Below, piece after piece: positions 44,576-55,774 of a DNA stretch of 64,000 nt. A model generated the notes under the pieces. It saw only the letters and a list, made by a program, of their open reading frames with translations, was not told the origin of the DNA and did no database searches. The translations under genes were made by a program, and so were the position numbers. The DNA is from Areca catechu. Taxonomy: Eukaryota; Streptophyta; Magnoliopsida; Arecales; Arecaceae. Within the stretch, counting starts at the first letter, position 1. Each line of letters opens with the position of its first letter. Location: the NCBI GenBank assembly GCA_021397845.1, contig CM038038.1:72090748-72154747 (forward strand), written 5' to 3'.

Positions 44576-45160
44576 CAAGGCGGGGAACTGATCCTCATCC
44601 GAGACTTCTGCCATACTGGGCCAAGAGGGACAAGGAGCGGCAGGCAGAGCTCGAGTCCCAGAGGACAGAGGCAGGTTGGAAGGATGAAGAGACCCGGGAG
44701 GCTAACCTGAAGGTTAAGAGCCTCACGGCCCAGGTCGCCGACATCGCAAGGATCAGGAAGGAGCTCGAGGGAGAGCTCGAGTTGAAGAGGACTCGATTGA
44801 AAGAGCTCCGGGCTGAGTCGGAGGTGGCAAGGGAAAGGGCCGCCTCTGCTGAGAAGAAGGCAGCGGTCGCTGAGAAGAAGGCTGCGGAGGCGGAGGAAAA
44901 GGCTACCGCTGCCACCCATCCATTGAGACCACCGAGAAGGGGATGGTGGTGGCGATCCACCAGGTCGAGCGCGCGAGAGAGCAGCTGACCGAGGCAAAGC
45001 GCTGGGTGGAGGCTGCAAGGAAAGAGGCCATCGATGCGGTAGCCAATTTCAAGGCCTCCCCCAAATATATAAAGGATTTCAAGGAGGCGGCGACGGACTC
45101 CTTTGCCAAGGGGTTCGCCTACTATCGCTCCCAGCTACGGGGGATTCTTTCCGAGGAGTA

Positions 45161-45721
45161 GTTGGCCATACTCCAGGCTCCTGGCAAGAAGGCTCCAACT
45201 CCGGCATCGGCTGTAGTGGGGCAGGGAGCCACTCCGGTCGAGCCTCTCCCGGAGGTGGCCTCATCTACGCTGGGCCATGTCGAGCCATCCTTGGTGGTGA
45301 CGACAACTGGACCAGGGCCACGGGCAGAGGTGGCTGAGTTGACCCCGGTGGCACCAGCAGCTGACCAAGTCCCCCAGCGAAGACCATCCAAGAAGGCACC
45401 CCCACAATGGAGGTGGAGGAGGGGGAAGTTGCAGTCGTGCATCGCCCAGGGAAGGAGCCGGCTTAGTAGAGTAAGACTCCCTGTGAAAATTTTTCTTTTT
45501 GTTGGACTGAGCAGCCTGGCTTGTCAAGGCCCGGGAAGTAATGTAATACTTTTTCGAGTAATGAAAAATGATTCAGTCAGTACAATTGTCTTTCTTTCTT
45601 ATGTGGTGTAAATGCTTTCTCCCCTCCCCTCTCCTTTTTTCTTTTCTTTTCTTCCCTTTTTTCTTTTAGCATGGGGAGGTTGGAGAGGAGCTCCATCTTG
45701 CATGGCCTCGAGTCTCACAAT
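45161..45721 (+). other. 3' part and flank of the antisense gene
   Basis: After the stop at 45159 the same strand stays open for about 130 codons (Ala/Pro/Val-rich, to about 45480). It then becomes T-rich with TTTCTTTTCTTCCCTTTTTTC (45640-45666), which may end the transcript. Whether the open part is read-through coding is unclear. Confidence 0.45.
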
Positions 45722-46480
45722 CTTGGAGCTAGGCTTGAGGACATGTTGGCCGGAGAGCTGGGCTCCAAGTCTTGGATGCGACAAGGCTTAGGAATTATCA
45801 TCTTAGAGCTGGGCTCGGAGACGTGCCGGCCGGAGAGCTGGGCTCCGGGTCTTGGTCACCTGAGGACAAGGCTTAGGAATTATCATCTTGAAGCTGGGCT
45901 CGGAGACGTGCTGGCCGGAGAGCTGGGCTCCGGGCTTGAGTGCCTGAGAATAGGGCTCAGGAATTATCATCTTGGAGCTGGGCTCGGAGACGTGCTAGTC
46001 AAAGAGCTGGGCTTCGAGTCTTGGTCGCCTGAGGACAAGGCTCAGGAATTATTATCTTGGAGATGGGCTCGGAGACGTGCTGGCCGGAGACCTGGGCTCC
46101 AGGTCTTGGTCACCTGAGGACAAGGCTCAGGAATTATCATCTTGGAGCTAGGCTCGGAGATATGCCGGCCGAAGAGCTGGGCTCCGGGTCTTGGTCGCCT
46201 AAGGACAAGGCTCAGGAATTATCGTCTTGGAGCTGGGCTCAGAGACATGCTGGCTGGAGAGCTGGGCTCCAGGCTTGAGTGCCTGAGAACAGGGCTTAGG
46301 AATTATTTTCTTGGAGCTGGGCTCGGAGACGTGCTGGCCGAAGAGCTGGGCTTTAGGTCTTGGTCACCTGAGGACATGGCTCATGAATTATCATCTTGGA
46401 GCTGGGCTCGGAGATGTGTTGGCCAGAGAGCTGGGCTCCAAGCTTGAGTGCCTGAGAATAGTGGCTCAGGGCTTGTATGC
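45722..46480. repeat. 85-bp tandem array in the Tat 3' region
   Basis: Nine units start with CTTGGAGCT or a near form at 45722, 45802, 45887, 45971, 46056, 46141, 46226, 46310 and 46395. Their lengths are 80, 85, 84, 85, 85, 85, 84, 85 and 86 bp. Two sub-types alternate (CTTGGTCACCTGAGGACA against CTTGAGTGCCTGAGAAYA). Decayed units continue to about 46740. Since 85 is not a multiple of three, the open frames across it are chance. Confidence 0.92.
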
Positions 46481-46824
46481 CTTGGAGCTAGGCTCGAGGC
46501 TGAGGTCCCGGCTTTGGGCTCTGAGACCTGGTGCCAGAAGATGTCTTTCTGGGATTTGAAGTCAGGGATCTAGGCTCGCCGGTGCCGGAATATGGTCTGG
46601 TCTTTGGTGTTGGAGAATAGTGGCTCTGGGCTTGAGTGCCTGAGAATAGTGGCTCAGGGCTTTTTCTTTCGGAGACTTGGGTCCTGGACTGCTTGGTGCC
46701 TTGGAGCTAGGCTCGAGGTAGGCCTCCCGGAGAGCTGGGCCCCAGATAACGACATTCCTGCAAGGCAAATAACCCGTTGTGCAAAGGAAAGTCTTTATTT
46801 TTAATGGAGAAAACACTTACACTA

Positions 46825-48060
46825 CTAATAGTATCTCCTCAAATTACAGGCATTCCATGTTTGGGAGAACCTGGCACCATCCAGGTCCTCGAGATAGTAG
46901 GCCCCGTGAGAGAGGGCCTCGGCCACTTTGTAAGAACCTTCCCAGTTTGGTAAGAGCTTGTCGCACACCGGGGTTGAGACGCTTCAGCCCAGTGCAGCAC
47001 CAGGTCGCCAGGTCGAAAAGTCTTCAGCTTCAGCTACGCGTTATAATATCGAGCAACTCATTGCCGATACACCACCATCCGAAGCCAGGCTTTATCCCTT
47101 GTCTCTTCTAAGATGTCTAAATTAAACAGGAGGTGCGCCGAATTCTGTGCCTCGTCGTACTGCTGCAACCGCAACATAGGCACTCCTAGCTCGATCGGGA
47201 TTACTGCCTCAGTGCCGAAGATGAGGTCGAAGGGTGTTTCACCCGTTTCCATCCTGGGCATTGTGTGGTAGGCCCATAGGATGCTCGGAAGCTCCTCTAC
47301 CCATCTGCCCTTGGCTTGGTCCAACCTGGTGCGAAGTCCTTGGAGGATGGTCCGGTTAGTCAGCTCGGCTTCTCCATTTTTCTGGGGGTGAGCGACCGAG
47401 GTGAACCGGCGTTGAATGCCATGCACGGTGTAGAATCCTTCAAACTCCCGATTGTTGAACTGTCGCCCATTGTCGGTGATGATGCAATTGGGGAACATTG
47501 GCTTTTGTGATTCAAGCCAGCGGCTCTGCTTCGACCCACTTGGTGAAGTAATCTATCGACACTAGCAGGAACTTCCGCTACCATGGCATGGTGGGAAACG
47601 GTCCTAGGATGTCCATCTCCCACTAGACGAAGGGCCAGGGGGATGACAGTTGGGAGATCGGTGCCGCCGACAGGTGCTGTATATAGGAATGGCGTTGGCA
47701 TTTATCACACTTCTTGATGAAGTCGACAGCGTCTTCCCTCATCATCTCCCAGAAGTATCCCTGGCAAAGAGCCTTGTACGCCAGAGTCCTCCCCCCCACA
47801 TGGTTCCCACAGAGGCCCTCGTGTATCTCCTGGAGCACGAAGGCCACCTCCGTAGGCCTAAGGCACTTCAGGAGTGGGTAGGAGTAAGATCGGTGATAGA
47901 GCTGACCGTCCATTAGAACAAAATGGGTGGCCTTCCTTCTGATGAGGCCAGCTTCTCTGCGATCCTCTGGTAGGATCCCATCCTGGATGTACTTGATGTA
48001 CCTGTCCATCCAGCTCAGCTTGCTAGCTACTTGTTGCACCTCCTCTGGGCTTTCGTGGCT
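46825..48060 (-). pseudogene. Integrase of the Tat element
   Basis: Sense from 48060: spacer, then the zinc region (HEGLCGNHVGGR ... CDKCQRHS), core with WEMDILGPF (first Asp), CIITDNGRQF (second Asp) and NGEAELTNRTIL (Glu), then WAYHTMPRMETGETPF and the C-terminal block FRPGDLVL ... WNACNLRRYY, ending at TAG 46825-46827. The end is the usual Tat integrase end. Stops lie between the zinc region and the core and after VVYRQ (47058). All three catalytic residues are legible. Confidence 0.9.
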
Positions 48061-48583
48061 TGGATTCTCAAGATACTCAACGTAGGTGTGCCCCAGCGAT
48101 GAGTCCAGTAGGGTTGCGAGCCTCGACAGGGCATCTACACGAGCATTTTCTCTGCGAGGGATATGAAAAATGTGGAAGTAATGGAAGCCTGTCATGCTTG
48201 AATGAACCCTCTCCAAGTACTTCACCATCTAGGGATCTCGGGCCTCGTACTCTCCGAAAACTTGTTTGGCAACTAGTTGGGAGTTAGTGAAAACCTTCAG
48301 GCTTTGCATGCCCAGCTTATGGGATACCTTTAGGCCCGCGAGGAGTGCTTCGTACTCCGCCTAGTTTTTCGTGGCTATGAACTTGAAGCGGAGAGCGCAT
48401 TCTATCACCACTCCATCAGAATTGGCAAGGATGAGGCCTGCTCTGCTCCCGCCAGAATTGGAGGCACTGTCCACGTGGAGGATCCAAGGGTCCTCCCGTG
48501 GACCGGGCTCCGCTTGGCTCTCCGGGGCCATCCGCTCTGGCTCCTCGGGGGGCCCTGTACATTAGACCACAAAGTCGGCTAGG
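48061..48583 (-). pseudogene. Second (archaeal-type) RNase H of Tat
   Basis: Sense from 48583: LADFVV, a stop where most relatives have Glu, then HVDSASNSGGSRAGLIL, then AEYEALLAGLKVSHKLG, VFTNSQLVAKQV and the closing IPRRENARVDALSRLA. The duplicated RNase H between the pol RNase H and integrase is the hallmark of the Tat lineage. Asp, Glu and a second Asp/Asn position (FTNSQL, where Asp is usual) are visible; the last one is changed. The start is at the solo-LTR insertion. Confidence 0.85.
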
Positions 48584-48588
48584 ACTTG

Positions 48589-50181
48589 TGGTGCGGGCAC
48601 CAGACTCAGAAGAAGACTTCAGGGCTCCATCTGGATCTCTGATTGACCTTGCCCGAAGAATTAGGGTTTTCTGGTTTTGTAATAAGGGTTGACTTGGTCA
48701 ACTCAATTTTTTTGAGTCTGTATTTCCCTGCAATTTAAATTTTGTTGAGTCATGTTGACTCAGTACAAGTCCTAGTAAGTGGTCTAGGTCTTCTCCAGGG
48801 TGCCACATTTTCTCCCAAGCCCAAGCAAGTGGGCGCCACACTCCCAGCCACACGCCAGAGTCTAGGAGGCGCCACATCTCCATCCCAGTGTCTTGGTCCC
48901 CACACCCAAGGGAGCAAGAATTTTTCTTGAAGCCAAAATCAAGGAGGTGCCCCATATATACCTTAAAAGGCCAAGCTAAAGGAGGAAAGAGGCATTTCTT
49001 GGGGAGCACTTCAAGGGGGCACCCAATCCATGCCTAAAAAGACCAAAGCAAAGTTGGGAAGAGCCATGACTTGGGGAGAAAGAAAAGGAGGTATCCAAAA
49101 GAGTTGAGCCATGGAAGGAAAAAAATTTTTCTTGAAGAGCAAGGCTAGGAGGCGCCACCTACTTACCATTTGGACCCACCAATCAACACTTATGGAAGCT
49201 CTTGGCCGGCCATATGAGAAGGATTTTATTCTACAAGCCTAATTTGAAGATCCATCCTATTAGTCCCACATGGGAAGATGTAAAACCCTGACCTCTTGTA
49301 AAGACCTATAAAATAAACCCCTCTTGTAAGTTTTAGAGGAACTGATGAATGAATTCAATTTATGTGTGAGCAAACTTTGTGTTTCTCTCTTCCGCACTTG
49401 TATTCAGGTGTTGAGCTCCATGAGGGAGTAAATCCGGGTTCCCCAGGAACCTTGAGGAGGTGTGAGATCTCCAACCCCAAAACACTAGGTTAGCCACTTC
49501 ACTTCCAAACCCTAGCCGCCCATCATCCTCTTCACTCCACCAAACCCTAGCCTACCCCATCTCTCATGGCCCCTCTCTCCAAGTAAAGGCCGACCACCAG
49601 CATCCAGATCCAGTTCGGCTGCTTCGAAGACAGAGCAAATCCCAGAGAAAGTCAGATCAGCATCCAGGAGAATCAGGCTTTCAGCAACATCAACTTTCAA
49701 GTTCTTCTATCTGGTAAATCCTTCCTTGAGTATCTGGTTCCATAACTTGTTCTTCTTCTTTCCCAGATCCTGAGTTCAGGAGAAGCCAACTCTGCCAAAG
49801 GACCAGTATTGGAGGATCCATTGCGAAGATACCCGAATCTGAGGATCCAATAATCTGCTCAAGAGAGTCCTTCCACTAAACTCTGTGAAGATCACTGTCT
49901 GGTTCATAACCATTCTCTTCTCTTTACTTCTGTCCTGTTGAAAGTTCAGAGTGAAACCCTAGGTCTGGGAGTTTCTCAACCCCCAGCGATCCTTTACTTC
50001 TGAACTACTCTGATAACCTAGTTTCTTTAAATTGTGCTTTCAATTATTACATAGTTTCTTTCAATTTAGTTTAACTTTCCTTTGAGTCAAAGCCGACTTC
50101 TAAAAATATAAAAAAAAAAAAAAAGAAAATTAGTCTTAATTTACTTCCGCATCGCATCATCTCTTCTTTTGTTCTGCATCA
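48589..50181 (+). repeat. Family-A solo LTR (1593 bp) in Tat pol
   Basis: It begins TGGTGCGGGCACCAG and ends GTTCTGCATCA. ACTTG lies on both sides (48584-48588, 50182-50186). It has no primer site or tail, unlike the copies at 38630 and 55825, so it is an ordinary solo LTR. It sits between the RNase H and second RNase H parts; removing it and one ACTTG restores the frame there. Confidence 0.95.
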
Positions 50182-50186
50182 ACTTG

Positions 50187-51767
50187 GACCTTCTGCGATG
50201 ACCTCAACTGGTACACGATGTCAAACTCGCTCAGCATCAGGGACCATTTAGCCAGTCTCTCGGAGGTTTCGAGGTGGCCTAGTATGGTCCTCAATGGCTG
50301 ATCGGTCACAATCGCGATGGGGTGCACTTGGAAATAGGGCCTGAGGCGTTTAGCAGACATGATTAGTGCAAAAATGAGTTTCTCGGAGCGAGTGTACCTG
50401 AACTCCGCATCACGGAGGATTTTGCTGGTGTAGTACACCGACTTTTGGGATCTATCCTGATCAGTGCAGACGAGAACCGAGCTGACAGCCCCGAGTGTGA
50501 CCGCTAGATAGAGTAGGAGCTCTTCCCCTTCTTCCGACCTGGATAGCAGAGGTGGAGAGGCCAGGAACTCCTTCAGCTCTTCAAAGGCCATCTTGCACTC
50601 TTCAGTCCAGGTGAAGTCATGCATTTTGCGCAACGCCTTAAAGAAGGGGAGGCAGCAGTCGGCCGACCTCGAGATGAACCGGCTTAAGGCTATGACCCTC
50701 CCCGTCAGGCATTGAACTTGCTTCTTGGATGTCAGATGCTCCATATCAAGGATCGCCTGGACCTTCTCTGGGTTCGTTTCGATGCCTCTCTAGGTGACCA
50801 TGAAGCCGAGGAACTTTCTGGCCACCACCCCGAAAGCATATTTTGCCGAATTGAGCTTCATTTGGTGCTTCCAAAGATTGTGAAAGGCTTTGGCGAGGTC
50901 GGCAACATGGTTTGAGCTTAGCTTGCTCATAACGAGCATGTCGTCAACATACACTTGCATGTTCCGGCCAATCTGGTCCTTAAAGACCTTGTTGACCAGA
51001 CGTTGGTACGTGGCCCCGGCATTCTTTAGGCCAAAGGGCATCATTCGGTAACAGTATGTCCCTCGGTCAGTAATGAAGGCAGTGTGCTCTTCGTCCCCCG
51101 TGTGCATCCAGATCTGATTATACCCAGAGAACGAATCCATAAAGGAGAGCAGCCTGTGTCCTGAGGTGGCGTCCACTAACTGGTCTATCTTTGGTAGAGG
51201 AAAGCTATCCTTTGGGCATGCCTTATTGAGGTCGGTGTAGTCTACACAGATCCTCCACTTACCATTGTTCTTCTTCACCATCACCACATTTGCTAGCCAG
51301 CTTGGGTATTGTACCTCTCAGACAAAATCGACAGCCAAGAGTTTCTCCACCTCTTCATTGATGGGTGCCTGCCTTTCCGGAATAAAGGTTCTCTTCTTCT
51401 GTCAAACTGGCCTATGCTTCAGATCGATGCTGAGCTTGTGAGTGATGATTTTGGGGGGGATGCCTAGTATGTCCGCCACTATCCAGGAGAACACATCTGC
51501 ATTCGCCCGCAGGAACTTCAATAGTAGAGCCTTCTCCTTCTTGGGTAGCTGAGCCCCAATTTGCACCGTCTTCGTCTGTTCAACCCCAAGCTGGTAATAA
51601 AGTAGGCGCTCGACCGAGCCTCCTCTGGGTTCTTGAATCCTTTGGTGAGCTCATCTGCCTTGGAATCCTCCTCATGTGCCCGGGCCCCGGGGAGAGTTTG
51701 AAAGCATTGCCGCACTAGCTGGGGTGCGCCCCTCATCTCCCTAATACCACAACGGGTTGGGAACTGC
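50187..51767 (-). pseudogene. Reverse transcriptase and RNase H of Tat
   Basis: Sense: the spacer end FPTRCGIREMRGAPQL, then RT with VKKNNGKWRICVDYTDLNKA, FPLPKIDQLVDATSG, FMDSFSGYNQI (first Asp), MMPFGLKNAGATYQRLV and VYVDDMLV (YVDD intact, 50940-50951), then FLGF. RNase H follows at 50744-50187: LLLYLAVTLGAVSSVLV, with Ala where the first Asp is usual, KILRDAEFRYTRSEKL and IVTDQPLRTIL. The RT open part is 165 codons. Damage: stops near 50787 and 51290-51400. Confidence 0.9.
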
Positions 51768-51772
51768 ACAAG

Positions 51773-52605
51773 TGATGTGGTGATGGCAGACATGAAGAAA
51801 CCTGGGGTTATTCGAAAATGGGAAAAAAAACTTAAAGCAAACCAAGGATCGTGGGAGGGCTAAGAAGCCTCCCGGGACTAGGATAGGACGACCCCGAAAG
51901 TCCTAAAACAGTCAGACTCTTTTGATTTTTAGTTTTCTTGGTGGAGGTGGCAAAGGAAGGATGGGGATGGGAGACAGGGGACTGGAACTCATGGACCTTG
52001 GGATTCATCCTAACAAAGAGACCTCTCACCTCTAAGGCATTATGCCCTCCTCGATACTTGGAGGCGCTAGGATGAATCTCAAGGTCACGAGGGGAAACAG
52101 GGATAGACATGAAGATGGGAGAAAAGAATGGAGATACCTAGGGCCTCGCACCCCGCGACATCCCGGAGGACGAAGGAATGTGGCCTCTTGACTTCCTTCT
52201 TTTGCATGTTCATTTTGGAAAGAAAACATGGAACAAAGCTTGCTTGAAGGGATGTGCTTCCTTTGATCCTTCAACGCCCACTTGGAGTGATTCATGGCCG
52301 GCCAAAGTGGAGGGAGCTTTGGGCGTTGCAAGGTTGAAGGCTTGGAAAGGGGAGTGTGTCTTTTGACCTTCCATTCTTGCATGAATACTTTGGGAAGAAG
52401 GCTTGGAAGATGGCTTGCTTTGTGGCTTGGTCTCTTTAAGAATCTTCAACGCCCTATATTTTGATGGATGATGGCATGATATGCGGGTGGGAAGAGGGGG
52501 ATGATGTCTCCTCCTTCCAAGGTCGCCCAAGAGCAAAATGGCATGGAGAGGGCATGTGGAATGCATGAGGGCGCCTTCTTGTTTCCTTCCATCGATGCCT
52601 GAGTG
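51773..52605 (-). repeat. Truncated LTR of C
   Basis: It matches 54582-55413 base for base with few differences. Homology ends sharply after GAGTG; the last 361 bp of the LTR (its U3 start) are missing. Confidence 0.88.
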
Positions 52606-52906
52606 TCCATCTTCAAATATACCTGAGTGACGAGAGCAGATCGAGCGTGTCCTGGATGATTAAGCCATCACTACCCAGGGCAAGGGCTATCAACGTTACT
52701 TGGTCCGATGGCAAGGCCGACCCAAATCCAATGACTCGTGGATCACACGGGAGGACTTGCAGCGCATCGACCCCGATATCCTGGAGATGTACCAAAGCCA
52801 AACTAACCCTTACTCAACAGGGTCGAGTTCCTTCCACCCCAGGAGAACTGGTGTGGGCACCAGGATCCGACAGATGCTCCTCAACCCTCTGTGGATCTCA
52901 TATTAG
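52606..52906 (+). pseudogene. Chromodomain fragment, inverted within C
   Basis: The plus strand reads GKGYQRYLVRWQGRPKSNDS, then WITREDLQRIDPDILEMYQS and a tail SSSFHPRRTG that runs into an LTR. The frame continues about 18 codons into that LTR and stops at 52904-52906. This is the end of a chromovirus integrase, well preserved, in the opposite direction to the rest of C. Confidence 0.88.
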
Positions 52907-53067
52907 AGTTCCACTTCTATGAGTCTTGTAATAAGGCTATGAGCCAAAGTAATTTTACAATTTTTAGTCATGTACCTAGCCTAAGTTTTTTTAGTCTTGT
53001 ACCTTGACCAACTTGGGTCAAGATTAGGTCATGGGTCCTGTATTTATTTTTGGTTCGAGTCTGAGTT
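52853..53067 (+). repeat. First 215 bp of a C-type LTR, inverted
   Basis: It starts TGGTGTGGGCACCAGGATCC and is the reverse complement of about 55560-55774. It ends exactly where a minus-strand LTR tip (TGATGTGG) begins at 53068. Confidence 0.88.
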
Positions 53068-53879
53068 TGATGTGGTGATGGCGGACACGAAGAAACTTGG
53101 GGTTATTCGGAAATGGGAAAAAAAACCTAAAGCAAACCAAGGATCGTGGGAGGGCTAAGAAGCCTCCCAGGACTAGGATAGGACGACCCCGAAAGTCCTA
53201 AAACAGCCAGACTCTTTTGATTTTCAGTTTTCTTGGCGGAGGTGGCGAAGGAATGATGGGGATGGGAGACAAGGGACTGGAACTCATGGATCTTAGGACT
53301 CATCCTAATGAAGAGATCTCTCACCTCTAAGGCATTACGCCCTCCTCGATACTTGGAGGCGCTAGGATGAATCTCAAGGTCACGAGGGGAAACAAGGAGA
53401 GACATGAATATGGGAGAAAAGAATGGGGATACCTGGGGCCTCACACCCCTCGACGTCACGAAGGATGAAGGCAAGTTGGGGCCTCACACCCCTCGACGTC
53501 TCGAAGGACGAAGGCAAACGGGCATCAGCCCATAACCACACACAAGTGGAAAAACACTCAAAAATTCATTTTCATCAATTACTTTATTACAAGAGGAGTA
53601 TGGGTATTTATAGATGCCCAAATCCCTTTTGAAATTCAAAAATAAAATCTCCTGAAATCCTCCCTTGATTTTGAATTCAAATTCAAAATCAAAATCCCAA
53701 ATTTTCCAAATTACATTCATTAAAAAAAATACCAAATAAATCCCGTTTATTTGAATTTTGAAATTCCCTTCTCTTTGAAATTCGTGTCGCTCCAAAATTC
53801 ATGCGGAACAGTCTCCTTCCAGCTACTTTGAGAAGCGTGAGAAGCTTCTTGGGTTGCTTTGAGAAGAGTGCAGAAAACT
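53068..53879 (-). repeat. Second LTR end in C, divergent U3
   Basis: 53068 to about 53472 matches 54582 to about 54985. After that it differs from both other C LTRs: a 43-bp unit stands twice (53435-53520), then AT-rich DNA with a minus-strand TATA box CTATAAATA near 53605-53613. So it is an LTR of a sister subfamily whose outer end I cannot fix. Confidence 0.7.
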
Positions 53880-54345
53880 CCTTCACGGTCGAGCAACAAG
53901 GGGGGCCGGATCTCCGGCGATTGGCCCAGCGGGTGGTGGCGGGGCGGCACGGCGGCGCGCCAGCGGGCGGGCGGCGGCGGCGGGGCGGTACGGTGGCACG
54001 GACGGGCGGCACGGGGCATCACGGGCACTCGTTCACCTTCCGTGGCCGTGGGTGGCGGCATGGCACCGGCGAGGCCTCTAGCCGGCCAGGCGGGGGCCAG
54101 GGGTGACGAGCAACATGGCGGCGACAAGCGGGCGGTCGGGCGGCGGCAGGCGGGCGGCAGCGGCAGAGGGCCATAGGCGACGGTTGGTCTTCCCATGGCC
54201 GACCCTTCGTCTTTCACGGGCGGGGAGGCGGACGCCGGGGTTTCCAGCGAGGGCGGGGCCGGCAGGCCGGCGGAGATGGCCGGGGATCGAGCACGGCAGA
54301 TCTGGGACCGACAAAGGAAAAATTGATGTTCTGGGCAATGGTTTT
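53880..54345. other. GC-rich segment of unknown origin in C
   Basis: About 465 bases far richer in G and C (and in CpG) than the surroundings. Frames are open on both strands by composition, with Gly/Arg/Ala-rich translations and no recognised domain. It lies between the subfamily LTR and the primer site. Captured host DNA or a CpG-rich promoter are both possible. Confidence 0.6.
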
Positions 54346-54566
54346 GAGGAAGAAGAAGACAGGAGTAGCAGAGGCATAACTTGGGAATAAACCTGGAATA
54401 AAACAGGAATAAAAGGGATAGGTAGAATAGCGGGAATAACTAAAAAAATTCTAAAAAAAATAAAAAGAGAAACCCGGATGGGTTTCGGGTCCCTATCATT
54501 CTCCTGCAGCGCGAAGAACTCGACTCCGACGAGTTTGAGGATGAAGCAAATCCTAGTTCGCTGCTG

Positions 54567-54578
54567 GCTCTGATACCA
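54567..54578 (-). other. Primer-binding site of C
   Basis: The minus strand reads TGGTATCAGAGC, three bases inside the right LTR; a perfect initiator-Met tRNA match. Confidence 0.92.
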
Positions 54579-54581
54579 ATT

Positions 54582-55774
54582 TGATGTGGTGATGACAGAC
54601 ACGAAGAAACCTGGGATTATTCAGAAATGGGAAAAAAATTCTAAAGCAAACCAAGGATCTGGGAGGGCTAAGAAGCCTCCCAGGACTAGGATAGGACGAC
54701 CCCGAAAGTTCTAAAACAGCCAGACTCTTTTGATTTTCAGTTTTCTTGGTGGAGGTGGCGAAGGAAGGACGGGGATGGGAGACAGAGGACTGGAACTCAT
54801 GGACCTTGGGATTCATCCTAACGAAGAGACCTCTCACCTCTAAGGCATTACGCCCTTATCGATACTTGGAGGTGGTAGGATGAATCTCAAGGTCACGAGG
54901 GGAAACAGGGATAGACATGAAGATGGGAGAAAAGAATGGAGATACCTGGGGCCTCGCACCCCGCGACGTCCCGGAGGACGAAGGAATGTGGCCTCTTGAC
55001 TTCCTTCTTTTGCATGTTCATTTTGGGAAGAAAACATGGAACAAGGCTTGCTTAAAGGGATGTGCTTCCTTTGATCCTTCAACGCCCACTTGGAGTGATT
55101 CATGGCCGGCCAAAGTGGAGGGAGCTTTGGGTGTTGCAAGGTTGAAGGCTTGGAAAGGGGAGTGTGTCCTTTGACCTTCCATTCTTGCATGAATACTTTG
55201 AGAAGAAGGCTTAGAAGATGGCTTGCTTTGTGGCTTGGTCTCTTCAAGAATCTTCAACGCTCCATATTTTGATGGATCATGGCATGATGTGGGGGAGGGA
55301 AGAGGGGGATGATGTCTCCTCCTTCCAAGGTCGCCCAAGAGCAAAATGGCATGGAGAGGGTGTGTGGAATGCATGAGGGTGCCTTCTTGTTTCCTTCCAT
55401 GGATGCCTGAGTGGCAACTAATATGGCACCACATAGGTGGCTGAGGTGGCACCTAAGTTGGCATCTTTCCAAGTGAAAGAGGTGGGTTGGCCCACAAGGA
55501 ACTTGACTGGGTCTTGAAAGCCAGGTTGACTTCAATTAGGCTTGGGCCCAATCCAAACTCAGACTCGAACCAAAAATAAATACAGGACCCATGACCTAAT
55601 CTTGACCCAAGTTGGTCAAGGTATAAGACTAAACAAACTTAGGCTAGGTACATGACTAAAAATTGTAAAATTACTTTGGTTCATAGCCTTGTTACAAGAC
55701 TCACAGAAGTGGAACCCTAATCTGAGATCCACAGAGGGTTGAGGAGCATCTGTCGGATCTTGGTGCCCACACCA
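54582..55774 (-). repeat. 5' LTR of C (1193 bp)
   Basis: In sense it starts TGGTGTGGGCACCAAG and ends CACCACATCA. It is complete, with a TSD copy after it. Confidence 0.93.

Larger units (their letters stand above)
42990..45160 (+). pseudogene. Antisense extra gene of Tat: Transposase_28-like, introns
   Basis: The plus strand opposes Tat pol. The first part (about 43000-43640) reads GDYDIPESIQLSVPHLEERV, then RIAFYKEAFAGGLQFPIHPF and SIKGWKSRYFF. I know this fold from the 'putative gypsy type transposon' domain (Transposase_28). One frameshift (near 43540) and stops occur. Two introns are visible: 43808-43904 (GTGAGT to TTGGTGCAG) and 44500-44575 (GTAAGT to GATGCAG). After them comes an Ala/Glu/Lys coiled coil (44780-45100), with an end AFAYYRSQLRGILSEE-like before TAG at 45159. 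No ATG in frame at the start could be chosen. Function in the element is unknown. Confidence 0.7.
51773..55774 (-). mobile_element. C: rearranged chromovirus insertion in Tat
   Basis: ACAAG flanks both ends (51768-51772, 55775-55779), and both ends are LTR tips of the same family: TGATGTGGTGATG at the left, CACACCA at the right. The inside is not a normal element. The left LTR is cut after 833 bp. It is followed by an inverted chromodomain-LTR segment (52606-53067, plus strand), a second LTR end (from 53068), unrelated GC-rich DNA, a primer site and a complete right LTR. The order suggests template switching or later recombination among related copies. Confidence 0.8.

Noticed and set aside
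44416..45018. 200-codon minus-strand frame rich in Ser/Leu
   Set aside because: Antisense shadow of the coiled-coil exon (GC-rich codon pattern), crosses intron 2, and has no domain.
45722..46480. CRISPR-like regular repeats
   Set aside because: Units are directly adjacent with no unique spacers, 85 bp long, in a plant retrotransposon.
45671..46559. Overlapping plus-strand frames of 73-148 codons with repeated peptide ELGS/AGLGDVLA
   Set aside because: They are translations of the 85-bp array. The unit is not a multiple of three, so no constant repeat protein results.
53689..54602. Several 95-174-codon frames on both strands
   Set aside because: Explained by GC-rich composition; frames overlap on both strands with low-complexity Gly/Arg/Ala translations.
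52029..55535. Paired similar minus-strand frames (92-144 codons) at 51832-52566 and 54553-55535
   Set aside because: They are the same LTR sequence repeated; no known protein and inside LTR borders.
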